From Apus apus (taxonomy: Eukaryota; Chordata; Aves; Apodiformes; Apodidae): a DNA stretch of 64,000 nucleotides. The translations under genes were made by a program, and so were the position numbers. The DNA lies in the NCBI RefSeq assembly GCF_020740795.1, contig NC_067285.1, positions 74,128,342 through 74,192,341 of the forward strand, given 5' to 3'. This document shows positions 37,691 through 49,000 of this stretch, one piece after another; the stretch's first letter is position 1; the number at the start of each line of letters is the position of its first letter. The notes beneath the pieces were generated by a model. That model did no database searches, had not been told where the DNA came from, and saw only the letters and a list, made by a program, of their open reading frames with translations.

Positions 37691-38029
37691 CAGAGAACAA
37701 AACAGAAAAAATATGCTGCAGAATAAATCATCTGTGCTTTTGCATCTTGAATGCAGTATGCAGTCTCTCCTATCACAGAGGATATAGTAAAACCGGAACA
37801 AGTGTAGGGAAGATTCTGTACTAAATAGTGAGCCTTCTTCCATCTGCCAAAAGACAACCCGATGTACTGTCAGAGGGATTTATGAGGGATATGAAAAAGA
37901 AACAGCACTTGACAATAGCAAGATGCATTAAAGCAATGACATTAAAACATTAAAACATTTATGAAGCAGGTCAAAATATATATATAAAAAAAACAAAACA
38001 GAAAGATGGTTCCTCACACAACACGTATA

Positions 38030-38250
38030 ATTGGGCTCTGGAACTCGTTACCGCAGAATGTTTTGGATGCCACAATTTTTTACTAATTGTAAAGATAACA
38101 TCACTGCCTCAGCTAGTTCATGAGCCACAGATTGCTGTAGGCTAGGAGAACCTCTGCTATCTTTGTACCATCATCTATTGCTGCAGACAGGACACTCAGC
38201 TAGAGGAGTCTTTGGCCTGAACCAGCACAGTTATTTTCATGTTTTCTCAG
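38030..38250 (+). mobile_element. Old CR1-like fragment
   Basis: CTCTGGAACTCGTTACCGCA, then GATGCCACA, TTGTAAAGATAACATCA, ATGAGCCACAGATTGCTG and TTTGGCCTGAACCAGCACAG are in the order seen in ancient CR1 3' ends. Strongly diverged. Confidence 0.6.
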
Positions 38251-41200
38251 AGTGGTAGTTCCTGAGTGCCTGATTCGCCTGAGATATCCTAGCATCCAGA
38301 ACTACTAAAGCAATGGCTACTGCACAGGAACACTCTGCCTGATTTGTTTATGCGCATGAAGTCACATACAGTCACATCCTCTGTGTTATTGTACACACTC
38401 AGAGACCTATGAGTCCAGTTATTAATATATACACAGTTGGTTTGACGTTGCCTAAGAGACAGACATAATACATGTGCTGCATGTTGTGTGTACTCTTATT
38501 TACGTGCAGAATTTTCCTGAGAGACATGTAGGCATCCTAGCCAAAAATAAAAATAAATTTATCTGTTTCAGAAATGGTTTACTATTCCGACTCAGAATAT
38601 TAACTTCAAGCATAATCTGGCACTTGAAAGCACAAAACTTTATTGAAAAAAGGAATGTAGTATCTACATTCCATATTGTATTTTACCAGTGACAATTAGG
38701 GGGTGCCTCTCACAAAAAAAAAATAATAAAAATGAATGTGCTACAAGACACATCATCCAGTATATTCACATTTTCTTCCCATTTGTTTCAGGAAATATCA
38801 TATATCCCCTACAGTATTTCCTTTTTATTGCTTAGATTAATTAAAATATCTCAAAATTCCATTTGTCAGTCAGTATCTGAGGTTTACTTTCTGAATTTTG
38901 GAGATAAACAACAGAAAAATTGTCTTCTCTGTTCAAGACAGTTTTCAGAGAAAACTGGAGAAGTACTGGTTAATTTATTGATTAAGCTAAGAAAAAAGAT
39001 CATATGCAGGAAAAAGTTAAAATTGAACAGATTTATCCTTGTTTACCATCTGTATGCAGTAAGTCTGCCACTGGGAAGTTTAATACTTTCAGGCCATTTT
39101 TTAATTTCTTCAGGTCCTGTTTTCTATTAGGCTGTTACTGTGAATGTCGACATTCTAGGACTTTGTCTTCCTTATGGATGTAAGTACTACCTTCTAGCAA
39201 TACCTTATTTTATGTGTTAAACCCTCCATGTAAACTAGCATATTTCTATCAGAAACATAATTCTGAGACAGTGTGAAAAAGGAAATAAAACTTCACTAGA
39301 TATTCAGTTCTTTCTACTTAGGAGCAACATGTTTATTGCAAACCAATGTGTACCATCCCTGTCCAAGATCTTACTTTGCTGGATATTAGGAACTAGACCA
39401 CTTTGTTCTGTTTTCTCTGGTGGCAATAATAGAACAAAGTGAGAAAGAAGGTGCTCCAAAAGCAGATCACTATAAGAAACCAAAAAATAGAAGTAGAGAA
39501 ACAAAATATCAGCAAAACATTAGAGAAACATGACATCTGATTTTACAGCCTGTGATGAACTCCTTGAATTTCCACAAATTCATAAAGGTAAAACAATTGT
39601 AGAAAAGTCCAATTGTGAGCTATAACATCTGTTAAAGAAATTGCAGATTCTCCTTTGACCAGAGCTCACTGGGATAAACATAGTACTTGCTTATTTCACA
39701 AACTGTCACAAGGTTCAATTTTACTAGAAGGTATTGTGAACTAGAAAATAAAATTATTTCATTCTTATTCTGTTGTTTTAAGTTAATCCAAATTCAAGGA
39801 GAAGATGGAGCTTGTCTTAAGTTTTACAGGTGTGTTGCATTTTTTCTGGTAAGACTATGGTGAAAATTTAATAAACCCTCCTTTTTGTGATCTCTGGTAG
39901 TATCCTATTGTAATCCCTTACTTCCCAACATACTTTGTGTAAAAGAGGCTTTAAGTTCATAAAGTTTCTTTCCTGTCTTTGTATGTCATAAAAAATAAAA
40001 TGTGTGCATTTTTCTTTATTTTGATATTAAACTTTAATTAGTCAGAAGAGAAGAAGGGGGTTTAAAGGGAGAAGGAGAAGGGAAGAGGTGCACAAGGATG
40101 GTGTCCAGTTTGAAACAGGAGGAGGAAGAAAGGGCAGGGCAAGGCAGGGGCTTTCACTGGGAGAGGAGTCCCAGCTGTCAGGGGCAATGGTATCCTGGGG
40201 GGAGGCTGTCAAAGGGAGATTGCCACCCACCCAGCACCATGGCACCATGGGTGGCAGGGTGTGTGCTCTTCCTTGTTTCTTTGTTGCAACCACAATTAGA
40301 CACATGCTTCATTAATTTGCATGTGGTGTCAGATCTGAAACATTTGGTTTGCTCTTGCCCTAGGATCTCAATTTGCACTGATTTAGCTGTGCATTTCCAA
40401 AGAGAGATATATACAATGGCCTAAAGCAATATAGAAAGTGGAAGGTTAGAGACATTTAAGAAAGATGTAGCTCTGATCTTGTTTAGTGAGTAATGTCTTG
40501 GTTCCTACAATACTCATCAGAAGAAATTTAGGATTTTATTTTGTATGCCAGCTGATACTCAGAAGTTATGTCTCACCACTTAATTGTTTTCATATCCTAA
40601 TTTCCACAGTGTGAGAGAAAATAGAGTCCCATGAGTTCTCAGACAATTCTGAGATAAACATCCGCGTCTGTTGTTACAATTCTGACATATCAACCCCTGT
40701 CCTTCCTCTCATTCCTGGAAACAGCATAACCCACTGGTCTGTGTGCAGTTGCCACAATATATGACCATAAGCCTTGCACTTTGTCCTCACTGTGGCATTT
40801 CAAACACTCAAGGCTGTAAACAGGCCTTGCTGATGGAGCTGTGTCCTGATAGAATCACATTGTTCAAGATGAAAAATGTACTGCTAACATTTTTAACACT
40901 TTACTGTGCACAGACTGTCTTGAGTAATTTACTTGTGGTCAAATCAGATAAAAGAATAAATGAGTGACATTTTAGACACCAGAGAAATTATTCCTGAGTA
41001 GAAGGACTTGTGGAAAGCCCTTGAGAAAAGGGCTGATCTTTGGCCCTGTGAAAGAGAATATCAGCTTTCATTAATCAAGCAGAGCCTTGAAAATATAAAT
41101 TTGTATAAGTGGAGTTCTAAGAATTGATGACACTGATACTTCATGTCAGCAACAGAAACTGTACATAATGGATTGCTAAATTACACAAAAACAGAATACA

Positions 41201-43520
41201 GAGTCATACTTCGCACTCTTAGGTGAAGTCTGAAATTTAGGGAAAACATTGTCTCCAATCATATGCTATGATATAGTCTGATTGTAAACTCAGTTTCTAA
41301 GATATTGTGATACAGTCTCATATTGCAACCCAGAAGCCAATTCCGATCCTAATGATAACATAATGGGAGTGCTGGTTCAGCAGCCACTCCCAGAATGCTT
41401 TAGTTAGCTTGACTTTTCAAAATGTTTCTTTCAAAATGGGGTTGAACAGGTGACATGTAGACAGCCACTGCCATGGACCTACCTCTTTCTTCTGTGACAT
41501 GAAAATGCACTGAGTTACAAATGCATGAAATTCTGCTGACTGCTCTAGCAGTGTGTTGGAGAAGAGCACAGAGGACTTTTGTTCATTCTGATATTCATCT
41601 CCATTGAGGAGCTCATACAATCAGCAGCAAAGAGGGGCCTGAGGTTTCCTCTCCCAATGCTCCCCTCAAAATCATGGTGCACTTACTACCTCACTTCACC
41701 TTCTTGTATCAGCAAGAGAAATGTGCTAGTAAGTGAAAACATCTGCAAAAAGACCAAGCCCCAGTCCTCTCCAACTACATGCTGCTGGACAGAGGCCATT
41801 GCCTCCATGGGTATGAGAGGATTCATATTATTCAGCTGATCCTGTTTCTTGATAGTAAGCTAAGTTCAGATAAGCTAGTAGGAGGCTACCTGAGGTAATG
41901 GGAAAAGGCGCATAACTGTGGAGTGCCATGGAGTTCAGGAATTGGCATTTTGGTTCAGGGCTCTTACTTTACGTAAAAAACATTGCATACACTTCAGCTA
42001 ATGTAAAACCCTTTTTAGAGAAATGTTTTGTAATATTTTAACAACAATTTAGTATATGCAATCATCTGTTGTCCTTTTTCTTTTCTGTAGCCTTGGAAAT
42101 ACTTGAATGCAGTATATGTTTTTCCCTTAGATTCCCTCAAATATCTTTTTTAAATAAGTAGTTTTAATTGCTGGTAATAAATGTAAGTGGGTGAAAGACT
42201 TTGAAGCTCCATGAGGTTGTGTCCAATGGTAATAATGACTACCACAGAAAGTTATCTGCCATTATGACCTAAATTGAGAGAATATTGTTTCAAATTTCTG
42301 TTTCTTCTAAAGAGTTACAAAATTAATATCAGATTTGTATTAAGAAGTTTTATTCCAGTTAATTAAGTACTGAGCTAAAGCTGCCACATTTTTTTCTGTT
42401 GACAGATTTGAACTTGTGAAGAAAATACTGTTTCTTGTTCTGCAACAATCAGAGAAGCCAAACCTTAAAATATGTTTCTTAGTTTTGAGGTTTCTATCTG
42501 AAAACACTTGTATTATTTCTTTTCCCATTTCTCATCATGTCAGTGAACCTTCTTGTCAGTGCTGTAAGAAACTCCATTACAAAAATTTTGCACACAGAGA
42601 TAGGACAGAAAAACCTTAGTCTTTAAATAGAAATGTTTATCACTCTAAAGCCATGATAGAAAGACAAAATCAGCACTTTGCTACACAAATTTAAATATTA
42701 TGCCCACAGTTGAAATGTCCTTTCTCATAAGCATCAATGGCAAGTTTGCAGTGTGTTATAAGAAGTGAACATGAACTGCTTTTGTTATTATAACACTGCA
42801 GCCAAAGGTATGTTTCTATTCATTACTGCATTAAATGCCTATAGTTCAGTTTCCAGGTTTGAACTGTGGCTTTTGTTCCTGCAAATGTCCTTTTCAGTGA
42901 AAGAGATAAGTTCAAAACAATGAAATTCATTAAACATTTAAATCATCTGCATGCTGAAATATTAGTGTGTTATTTTCCCAGATAGATTTCTCATTCCTTT
43001 TTGAGAGAAAGTCAAGCAAAAGCTATTGTTCCTCAAAAGTCAGGTTTTTAGATCTTTAGGTGGATCTATTTTCACCATTTTCTCCAACACTGTCCACCTA
43101 AGGCTATTGGAAGAGCGAGCAGAGATCAGTCAGCAGCACGCTACAAACAGCAGTGAGCTGCATATCTCATTATCCATGGATGATCAGCAGCATCCCATAG
43201 AGATCTTCATGCAAGTTCAACATGGCAGTCATGTCATCAAACTTGAAAAGCATTTTGAAGGATTAATGGAGAGAAATGTTTCTCTTCACAGACAGACTTA
43301 AGCTGCATAACTTTACAAAGTATTTTCTATTATTCAGATGACATACCCTGTTTAAAGTGAGACCTATTAATTAAGCAGGATTTGGAGACTGTTGACTATC
43401 TTTGAATAAAAAGTAATCTTAATTTCTACATTTGGGAAATGCAGAAGAAAGATAAAAAGGTATATTTTAATTGTTAGAGATTACTACTACACTGCAGATG
43501 CTGTAAATAAAAAAGTATAT

Positions 43521-43525
43521 AGAAA
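43521..43525. repeat. Target site duplication, left (AGAAA)
   Basis: Directly precedes the 5' LTR and matches 50079-50083. Confidence 0.88.
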
Positions 43526-44285
43526 TGTCCTGGTTTGAGCCAGGATGAAGCCAGTTTTTCTTTTGCTGATTTTTTTTTTTTATTTCAGTGAGCTTTCTTC
43601 AACTAGCAACTGCGTGTTCTGCTAGGTTGATAAGACACTGGAATGTTTTTGTAATTGCTGGGCTCTCAAGGTCGTGCCTTTGCTCTGCTGGCTCAGACAC
43701 TACGGGGGGATCTGTGGTCCCCCCCGCCATGGGAGGCTGGGTTAGACGAACAGCAAAACTGGCCAGAGATATTCCATTCCATATATCTACGTAGGCTCAG
43801 GGGAAGGTCGGAGATGACAGAAGAAAACTTCCTCCCTTCCTGCTTTGCTCTCTCGCCGCTTCGCCTTGCCTGTCTATCTGCCTTCCTTTTTCTCTCTTTT
43901 CCTCTTTCTTTTGTTCGTGGCCGGCGTCTGGGACAACACCATCTGCCCATCATCATCGGACCATCGACCCCAAGCCCTCCTGACCCTCGTAACTCTCTGC
44001 CTTCTCCAGGAGCAGCTTCGGGATTCCTCGGAATTGTCTCATCTGAGGGAAGTGCTGTGGGAGTTGCTGGGGGTGGGGGGAGGTGAGAGGTTTCTGCCAC
44101 ACTTTTGTATAATCACTATATATATATATACACTCTAACATTACATATTAATTTTCTAAATAAAGTTGCACGGTTCAGTTTTCAATCTAGACAAGTCTCT
44201 TTTTTTTTCTCTCTCTCCTTCCCTACCTGGGTAGGAGGGGGAGGGGATCGAGAGCATTGTTGTCCAACTGGGTCAAACGTTGACA
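43526..44285 (+). repeat. 5' LTR of provirus (760 bp)
   Basis: Starts TGTCC and ends TTGACA, with the AATAAA polyadenylation signal at 44159-44164. A 13-bp alternating AT tract lies near 44117-44129 and a pyrimidine-rich stretch follows the poly(A) signal. It differs from the 3' LTR by one extra T (12 versus 11) near 43571. Open frames seen in it occur identically in the 3' LTR and are not genes. Confidence 0.95.
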
Positions 44286-44294
44286 ACAATTAAT

Positions 44295-44313
44295 TGGCGC
44301 CACAACGTGGGGC
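44295..44313 (+). other. Primer-binding site (tRNA-Lys type)
   Basis: TGGCGCCACAACGTGGGGC starts 9 nt after the LTR. It matches the known tRNA-Lys(1,2) primer site of foamy and some other retroviruses except for one extra base (A) after TGGCGCC. The 9-nt gap from the LTR edge is longer than the usual 0-3 nt. Confidence 0.75.
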
Positions 44314-44350
44314 TCGAATTTTTAAGCCCAGATTACAAATTCCATCTCTG

Positions 44351-46081
44351 ATGGGAGAAATCCCTCACGTAACAATGGCGAGCAATTTTGCTGAATTTCT
44401 TGAAGGAATGAAAACTGAACAGACATTTGATGCCATGAATCTACTAGATTTTTTATCAAGCCTGCAACTATACTTGTGGTATGCAGCCGAGAGCATTCTG
44501 CTTTTTGTGGCTGCTCTTGTGATCGTTTTGTGGTTTATTGATAGAACGGTAGCCATCATCAACCGTATAATCACAGGCTTGGTCATTTTAGGGATTATGA
44601 TACTATTCTTTATGGGGGCACTGTATATGTACACCTATAGTACAAGTTCTAGATGGTCCATCTTTAAACCTCTGTTTTCTTTCAAGTTGAATCTCCCAGC
44701 TTTTGATCTGAATAGCATTGTCACAGTAGGAATGTTTTTGCTGAATGTTTATAATATAATGTGGATGCGTAGGGCCAGCTGCTGTTCTGCTCACTGCCAT
44801 TCCCCCACAGGCAATATTGCTGCCACTGCTGCTGCCAACACCACTGCTGCCAATACCACCACTCCTACTGCTACAAAAACCACTGCTCCTACAGAGATAG
44901 AGTCTGATCCATCACAAATCAGGCTAGTTGATCCTGTGACTAGGAGCAAGGCGAAGGCAAAGCGCTCCACCCTTTTCACCCGCTCCCGTCTGAGATGTCC
45001 AGAGTTCCTTAAAGCAGTAGAAGGTGAGGGTGAGGAAGAAGAGAATTCTAATACAATTGATGGAGCGGGTGCTTCTCAGACAGATAAAAAACCAGACCAC
45101 TCTCAAACGGATAAAGCGACAGCAAGCCCTCCTCAATCAGATGACGACGACGACGATGACGACGACGTCCTTTTCTATCCTCACTCTATGAAAGAACTGC
45201 GCCTCATGAGAAAGGACTTTACCCGCATTGAGGGTGAGGGAATTCTTCCGTGGTTGCTCCGATGCTTTGATAGTGGTGCTGAAACCCACAACGTGGATGA
45301 AAGAGAAGCCAAGCAGTTGGGATCCCTGGCCAGAGATGCTGGTATTGACAGAGCACTTAGTAATAAGGTGGGAACTACCACCCTGTGGGACCGACTCCTT
45401 TCAGCTGTGAGAGAGAGATACCCCCACAAGGGTGACATCGAATGGCGCCGGAGTAGAACACCCACTCTTGAGAAAGCCATCACATACTTGAGAGAGATAG
45501 CTGTGAGAGAAGTTATCTATGATAAAGATGGACTTACAAATCCTGATGATGTTGAGTGTGACACACCGATGTTCCGGAGATTTGCTCAAGCTGTGCCAGC
45601 AGCACATGCCCATATATTCTCCTTCATGGGATGCTTTAATGAAGGCGCAAGACCAACTGTGCGTGAGGTGGCTTTCAAAGCACGACAGTATGGAGACATC
45701 ATCTCTGATTCCCTTCAGTTCCAAACCTCAGCAATTGAAAATGTGACTGACAGAAAGAATAGGATGCCAAATGGATGGGGAGGTAAACCCCAGATTCTCC
45801 CTAGAGACGACGGGCCACATGTTGCAGTCATTAATAAAAGACGTCCTGCTACGAGACAGCAGCGAGGAAGACAGGACTCACTGCGACGCCACCTGTGGTC
45901 TCTCTTGAAAAATCATTTTAAAGAGGACATGAGAGTTTGGGATAAGAAACCCACTGATATTCTCCAGTTGCGTGTGCAAGAGCTACTAAACAGAACAAAC
46001 CCAGGAGATGGTTCTTCCAAGAGGAAGGTTGCATCAGTCAATAATCAGGATGGTTCATCGAGTTCTAATGCTCAGCCTTAG
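44351..46081 (+). CDS. gag: Putative Gag of the provirus (576 aa)
   Basis: First ATG after the primer-binding site (44351), with a second in-frame ATG at 44375. The open frame extends upstream through the primer site but without an ATG. Layout: hydrophobic membrane-like segments at about residues 46-63 and 72-96, and a weaker one at 122-139. A Thr/Ala-rich linker follows (about 155-190), then a basic patch (RSKAKAKRS), an acidic region with nine consecutive Asp, and a globular part from about residue 290 that I take for the capsid-like domain. The tail is basic, then Ser/Asn-rich. There is no CCHC zinc knuckle and no N-myristoylation consensus (Gly2 is present but position 6 is not Ser/Thr). 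It ends at TAG 46079-46081, in frame with pol. That it is Gag is inferred from position and from general likeness of the C-terminal half to avian ERV-L gag. Confidence 0.8.
   Translation: MGEIPHVTMASNFAEFLEGMKTEQTFDAMNLLDFLSSLQLYLWYAAESILLFVAALVIVLWFIDRTVAIINRIITGLVILGIMILFFMGALYMYTYSTSSRWSIFKPLFSFKLNLPAFDLNSIVTVGMFLLNVYNIMWMRRASCCSAHCHSPTGNIAATAAANTTAANTTTPTATKTTAPTEIESDPSQIRLVDPVTRSKAKAKRSTLFTRSRLRCPEFLKAVEGEGEEEENSNTIDGAGASQTDKKPDHSQTDKATASPPQSDDDDDDDDDVLFYPHSMKELRLMRKDFTRIEGEGILPWLLRCFDSGAETHNVDEREAKQLGSLARDAGIDRALSNKVGTTTLWDRLLSAVRERYPHKGDIEWRRSRTPTLEKAITYLREIAVREVIYDKDGLTNPDDVECDTPMFRRFAQAVPAAHAHIFSFMGCFNEGARPTVREVAFKARQYGDIISDSLQFQTSAIENVTDRKNRMPNGWGGKPQILPRDDGPHVAVINKRRPATRQQRGRQDSLRRHLWSLLKNHFKEDMRVWDKKPTDILQLRVQELLNRTNPGDGSSKRKVASVNNQDGSSSSNAQP
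46079..46081 (+). promoter_or_regulatory. gag-pol junction: in-frame TAG, probable readthrough
   Basis: gag and pol lie in the same frame and this TAG is the only stop between them. The frame is open from 46082 to 49258. Downstream bases are AGATGCCCTGCC, then a GC- and purine-rich stretch that could form structure. Pol has no convincing ATG of its own before the protease motif. Readthrough, as in gammaretroviruses, is inferred. Confidence 0.65.
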
Positions 46082-49000
46082 AGATGCCCTGCCTCCGGCC
46101 AGGAGGAGGAGAGGGATAACCGAGTTTATTGGACTGTGTGGGTTAGATGGCCTGGCACATCAGAACCACAAAGATATAGAGCTTTGGTGGACACGGGTGC
46201 ACAGTGCACACTGGTGCCGTCGAATCATGAGGGAACAGACTCCGTCACTATCTCTGGAGTGACAGGAGGCTTTCAGCAGCTGACTGTTGTGGAGGCTGAT
46301 GGGAGCCTTACTGGTGAGGAGTGGCAGATGCACCCTATAGTGACTGGCCCAGATGCTCCATGCATCCTTGGTATAGATTATCTTAAGAAAGGATACTTCC
46401 GTGACCCAAAAGGGTACCGATGGGCTTTTGGTATAGCGGCTGTAGAGACTGAGGATACTGAACAGCTGCGTACTTTGTCTGGCCTATCAGATGACCCTTC
46501 TGTAGTGGGGTTGCTGAAGGTTGAGGATCAACAGGTGCCAGTTGCTACTTCAACAGTGCACAGACGGCAGTATCGCACCAACAGAGATTCGGTGGTCCCC
46601 ATTCATAAGCTGATCCAGCAATTGGAAAGCCAAGGCGTGATCAGCAGGACCCATTCACCCTTCAACAGTCCCATCTGGCCAGTGCGAAAGCCTGATGGCG
46701 AGTGGAGGCTAACAGTGGACTATCGTGGCCTGAATGAAGTGACACCACCGCTTAGTGCTGCTGTACCAGACATGCTAGAACTTCAGTATGAGCTGGAGTC
46801 GAAAGCAGCTAGGTGGTATGCCACTATTGACATTGCACATGCATTCTTCTCTATTCCTATAGTACCAGAGTGCAGGCCACAGTTTGCTTTCACCTGGAGG
46901 GGAGTCCAATACACCTGGAATCGACTGCCCCAGGGGTGGAAACACAGCTCAACCATTTGCCATGGATTGATTCATGCTGCACTGGAGAAGGGTGGAGCTC
47001 CAGAACACCTACAGTACATTGATGACATCATTGTGTGGGGTGACACACCAGAAGAAGTTTTTGAGAAAGGTAAAAAGATCATCCAAATTCTTCTGGATGC
47101 TGGTTTTGCTGTGAAAAGAAGTAAGGTCAAGGGACCTTCACGAGAGATCCAGTTCCTGGGAATCAAGTGGCAAGATGGTCGTCGCCAGATCCCCATGGAT
47201 GTGATTAATAAAATAACAGCTATGGCCCCGCCATCAACTAGAAAGGACACTCAAACCTTTTTAGGGACTGTTGGTTTCTGGAGAATGCATATTCCATGTT
47301 ACAGTGAAATTGTGAAACCCCTCTATGAGGTGACCCGAAAGAAGAATGATTTCAAATGGGGTCCTGACCAACAGAAAGCTTTTGAACAGATTAAAAAAGA
47401 GATTGTGCAGGCAATGGCCCTTGGTCCAGTTCGAACGGGGCCAGACATCAAGAACGTGCTCTACACTGCAGCCGGACACAATGGTCCCAATTGGAGCCTC
47501 TGGCAGAAAGCACCAGGAGAGACTCGAGGTCGACCCTTGGGCTTCTGGAGCAGGAGCTACAGAGGTTCCGAGGCCAACTACACAACAACTGAGAAGGAGA
47601 TACTTGCAGCATACGAAGGAGTTAAAGCTGCTTCAGAAGTGATCGGCACTGAAGCGCAGCTTCTCCTGGCGCCCAGATTACCAGTGCTAAGATTCATGTT
47701 CCAGAATAACATCTCTCCTATTCATCATGCCACCGATGTGACTTGGAGTAAATGGACTGCTTTAATCACCCAGCGAGCTCGAATAGGGAAACCTAACCAT
47801 CCAGGTATTGTGGAAGCAATTACAAACTGGCCAGAAGGCACCCACTTTGGAATGCCACCACAAGAAGTGGTGAAACGAGCTCAAGAAGCTCCACCATATG
47901 ATCATCTACCAGAGACTGAGAAACAGTTTGCCCTTTTCACCGATGGCTCCTGTCGTCTTGTAGGGAACCGCCGGAAGTGGAAAGCTGCCGTGTGGAGTCC
48001 TACACGACTGGTTGCTCAAGTAGCTGAAGGAGAAGGTGAATCGAGTCAGTTTGCAGAGGTCAAAGCCATCCAGCTGGCCTTGGATGTTGCTGAGCGAGAG
48101 GGGTGGCCGAGACTCTATCTTTACACTGACTCGTGGATGGCAGCAAATGCCTTGTGGGGTTGGCTAAAGCAGTGGCAGCAGAATAACTGGCAGCGAAGGG
48201 GTAAACCTATTTGGGTTGCTGACCTCTGGAAGGACATTGCAGCTCGGATAGAGAAATTGGTGGTAAAAGTACGTCATGTAGATGCACACGTACCTCTGAG
48301 TCGAGCCACTGAGGAACATCAACACAACCAACGAGCAGATGAGGCTGCTCAAGTGTTCCAAGTAGACTTAGACTGGGAACACAAGGGTGAGCTCTTTCTA
48401 GCTCGATGGGCCCATGATGCTTCAGGTCATCAGGGCAGAGACGCAACATACAAATGGGCTCGTGATCGAGGGGTGGATCTAACCATGAGCACTATTGCGC
48501 AGGTGATCCACGACTGTGAAACGTGTGCTGCAATTAAACAGGCAAGACGATTGAAACCGTTGTGGTATGAGGGGAGGTGGTCGAAGTACAGATTTGGGGA
48601 GGCTTGGCAAGTTGACTACATCACACTGCCTCAGAGCCGCCAGGGTAAGCGCTATGTGCTTACAATGGTGGAGACAAGTACAGGATGGTTGGAGGCATAT
48701 GCTGTGCCTCATGCCACAGCCAGGAATACTATCATAGGTCTTGAAAGGCAAATTCTGTGGAGACATGGTACTCCAGAGAGAATTGAATCAGATAATGGGA
48801 CCCATTTCAAAAATAGTCTGGTTACTGATTGGGCTAAAGAGCATGGTATTGAGTGGATATACCATATCCCATACTATGCACAAGCCTCAGGGAAGATTGA
48901 AAGGTACAATGGTCTGTTGAAGGCTACCCTAAAGGCAATGGGGGGTGGAACTTTCAAAAACTGGGATAAAAATTTGGTAAAGGCCACCTGGTTAGTTAAT

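Larger units (their letters stand above)
37205..43520. other. Intergenic sequence left of the provirus
   Basis: AT-rich. It holds a GAAA-rich tract (37615-37690) and an old CR1-like fragment (38030-38250). The open frames (for example 38732-39130 and 43026-43301) have no recognised homology and a composition like random AT-rich DNA. Confidence 0.6.

Noticed and set aside
37841..37850. A second gene sharing the right flank (NAF1 chromosomal neighbours in other vertebrates)
   Set aside because: No exon of any neighbour I know could be found in 31.8-64 kb. The region may simply be a large intergenic gap.
38732..39130. 132-residue open frame
   Set aside because: AT-rich, Leu/Ser/Ile-biased translation typical of noncoding DNA. 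No motif found.
43026..43301. 91-residue open frame left of the provirus
   Set aside because: Examined because it is less biased than its neighbours, but there is no motif, no splice signals and no homology I recognise.
43588..44293. Several 60-143 residue open frames in the 5' LTR, repeated at 49339-50110
   Set aside because: The same frames occur in both LTRs, so they reflect the LTR sequence. They have no homology I recognise.
44294..44350. Upstream extension of the gag open frame through the primer-binding site
   Set aside because: It has no ATG and runs through the primer-binding site, which must be conserved as RNA. The first ATG is at 44351.
44895..45136. Antisense frames opposite gag and pol (for example 44924-45136 and 48479-48766)
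   Set aside because: Shadows of the viral coding strand. No evidence for antisense viral genes.
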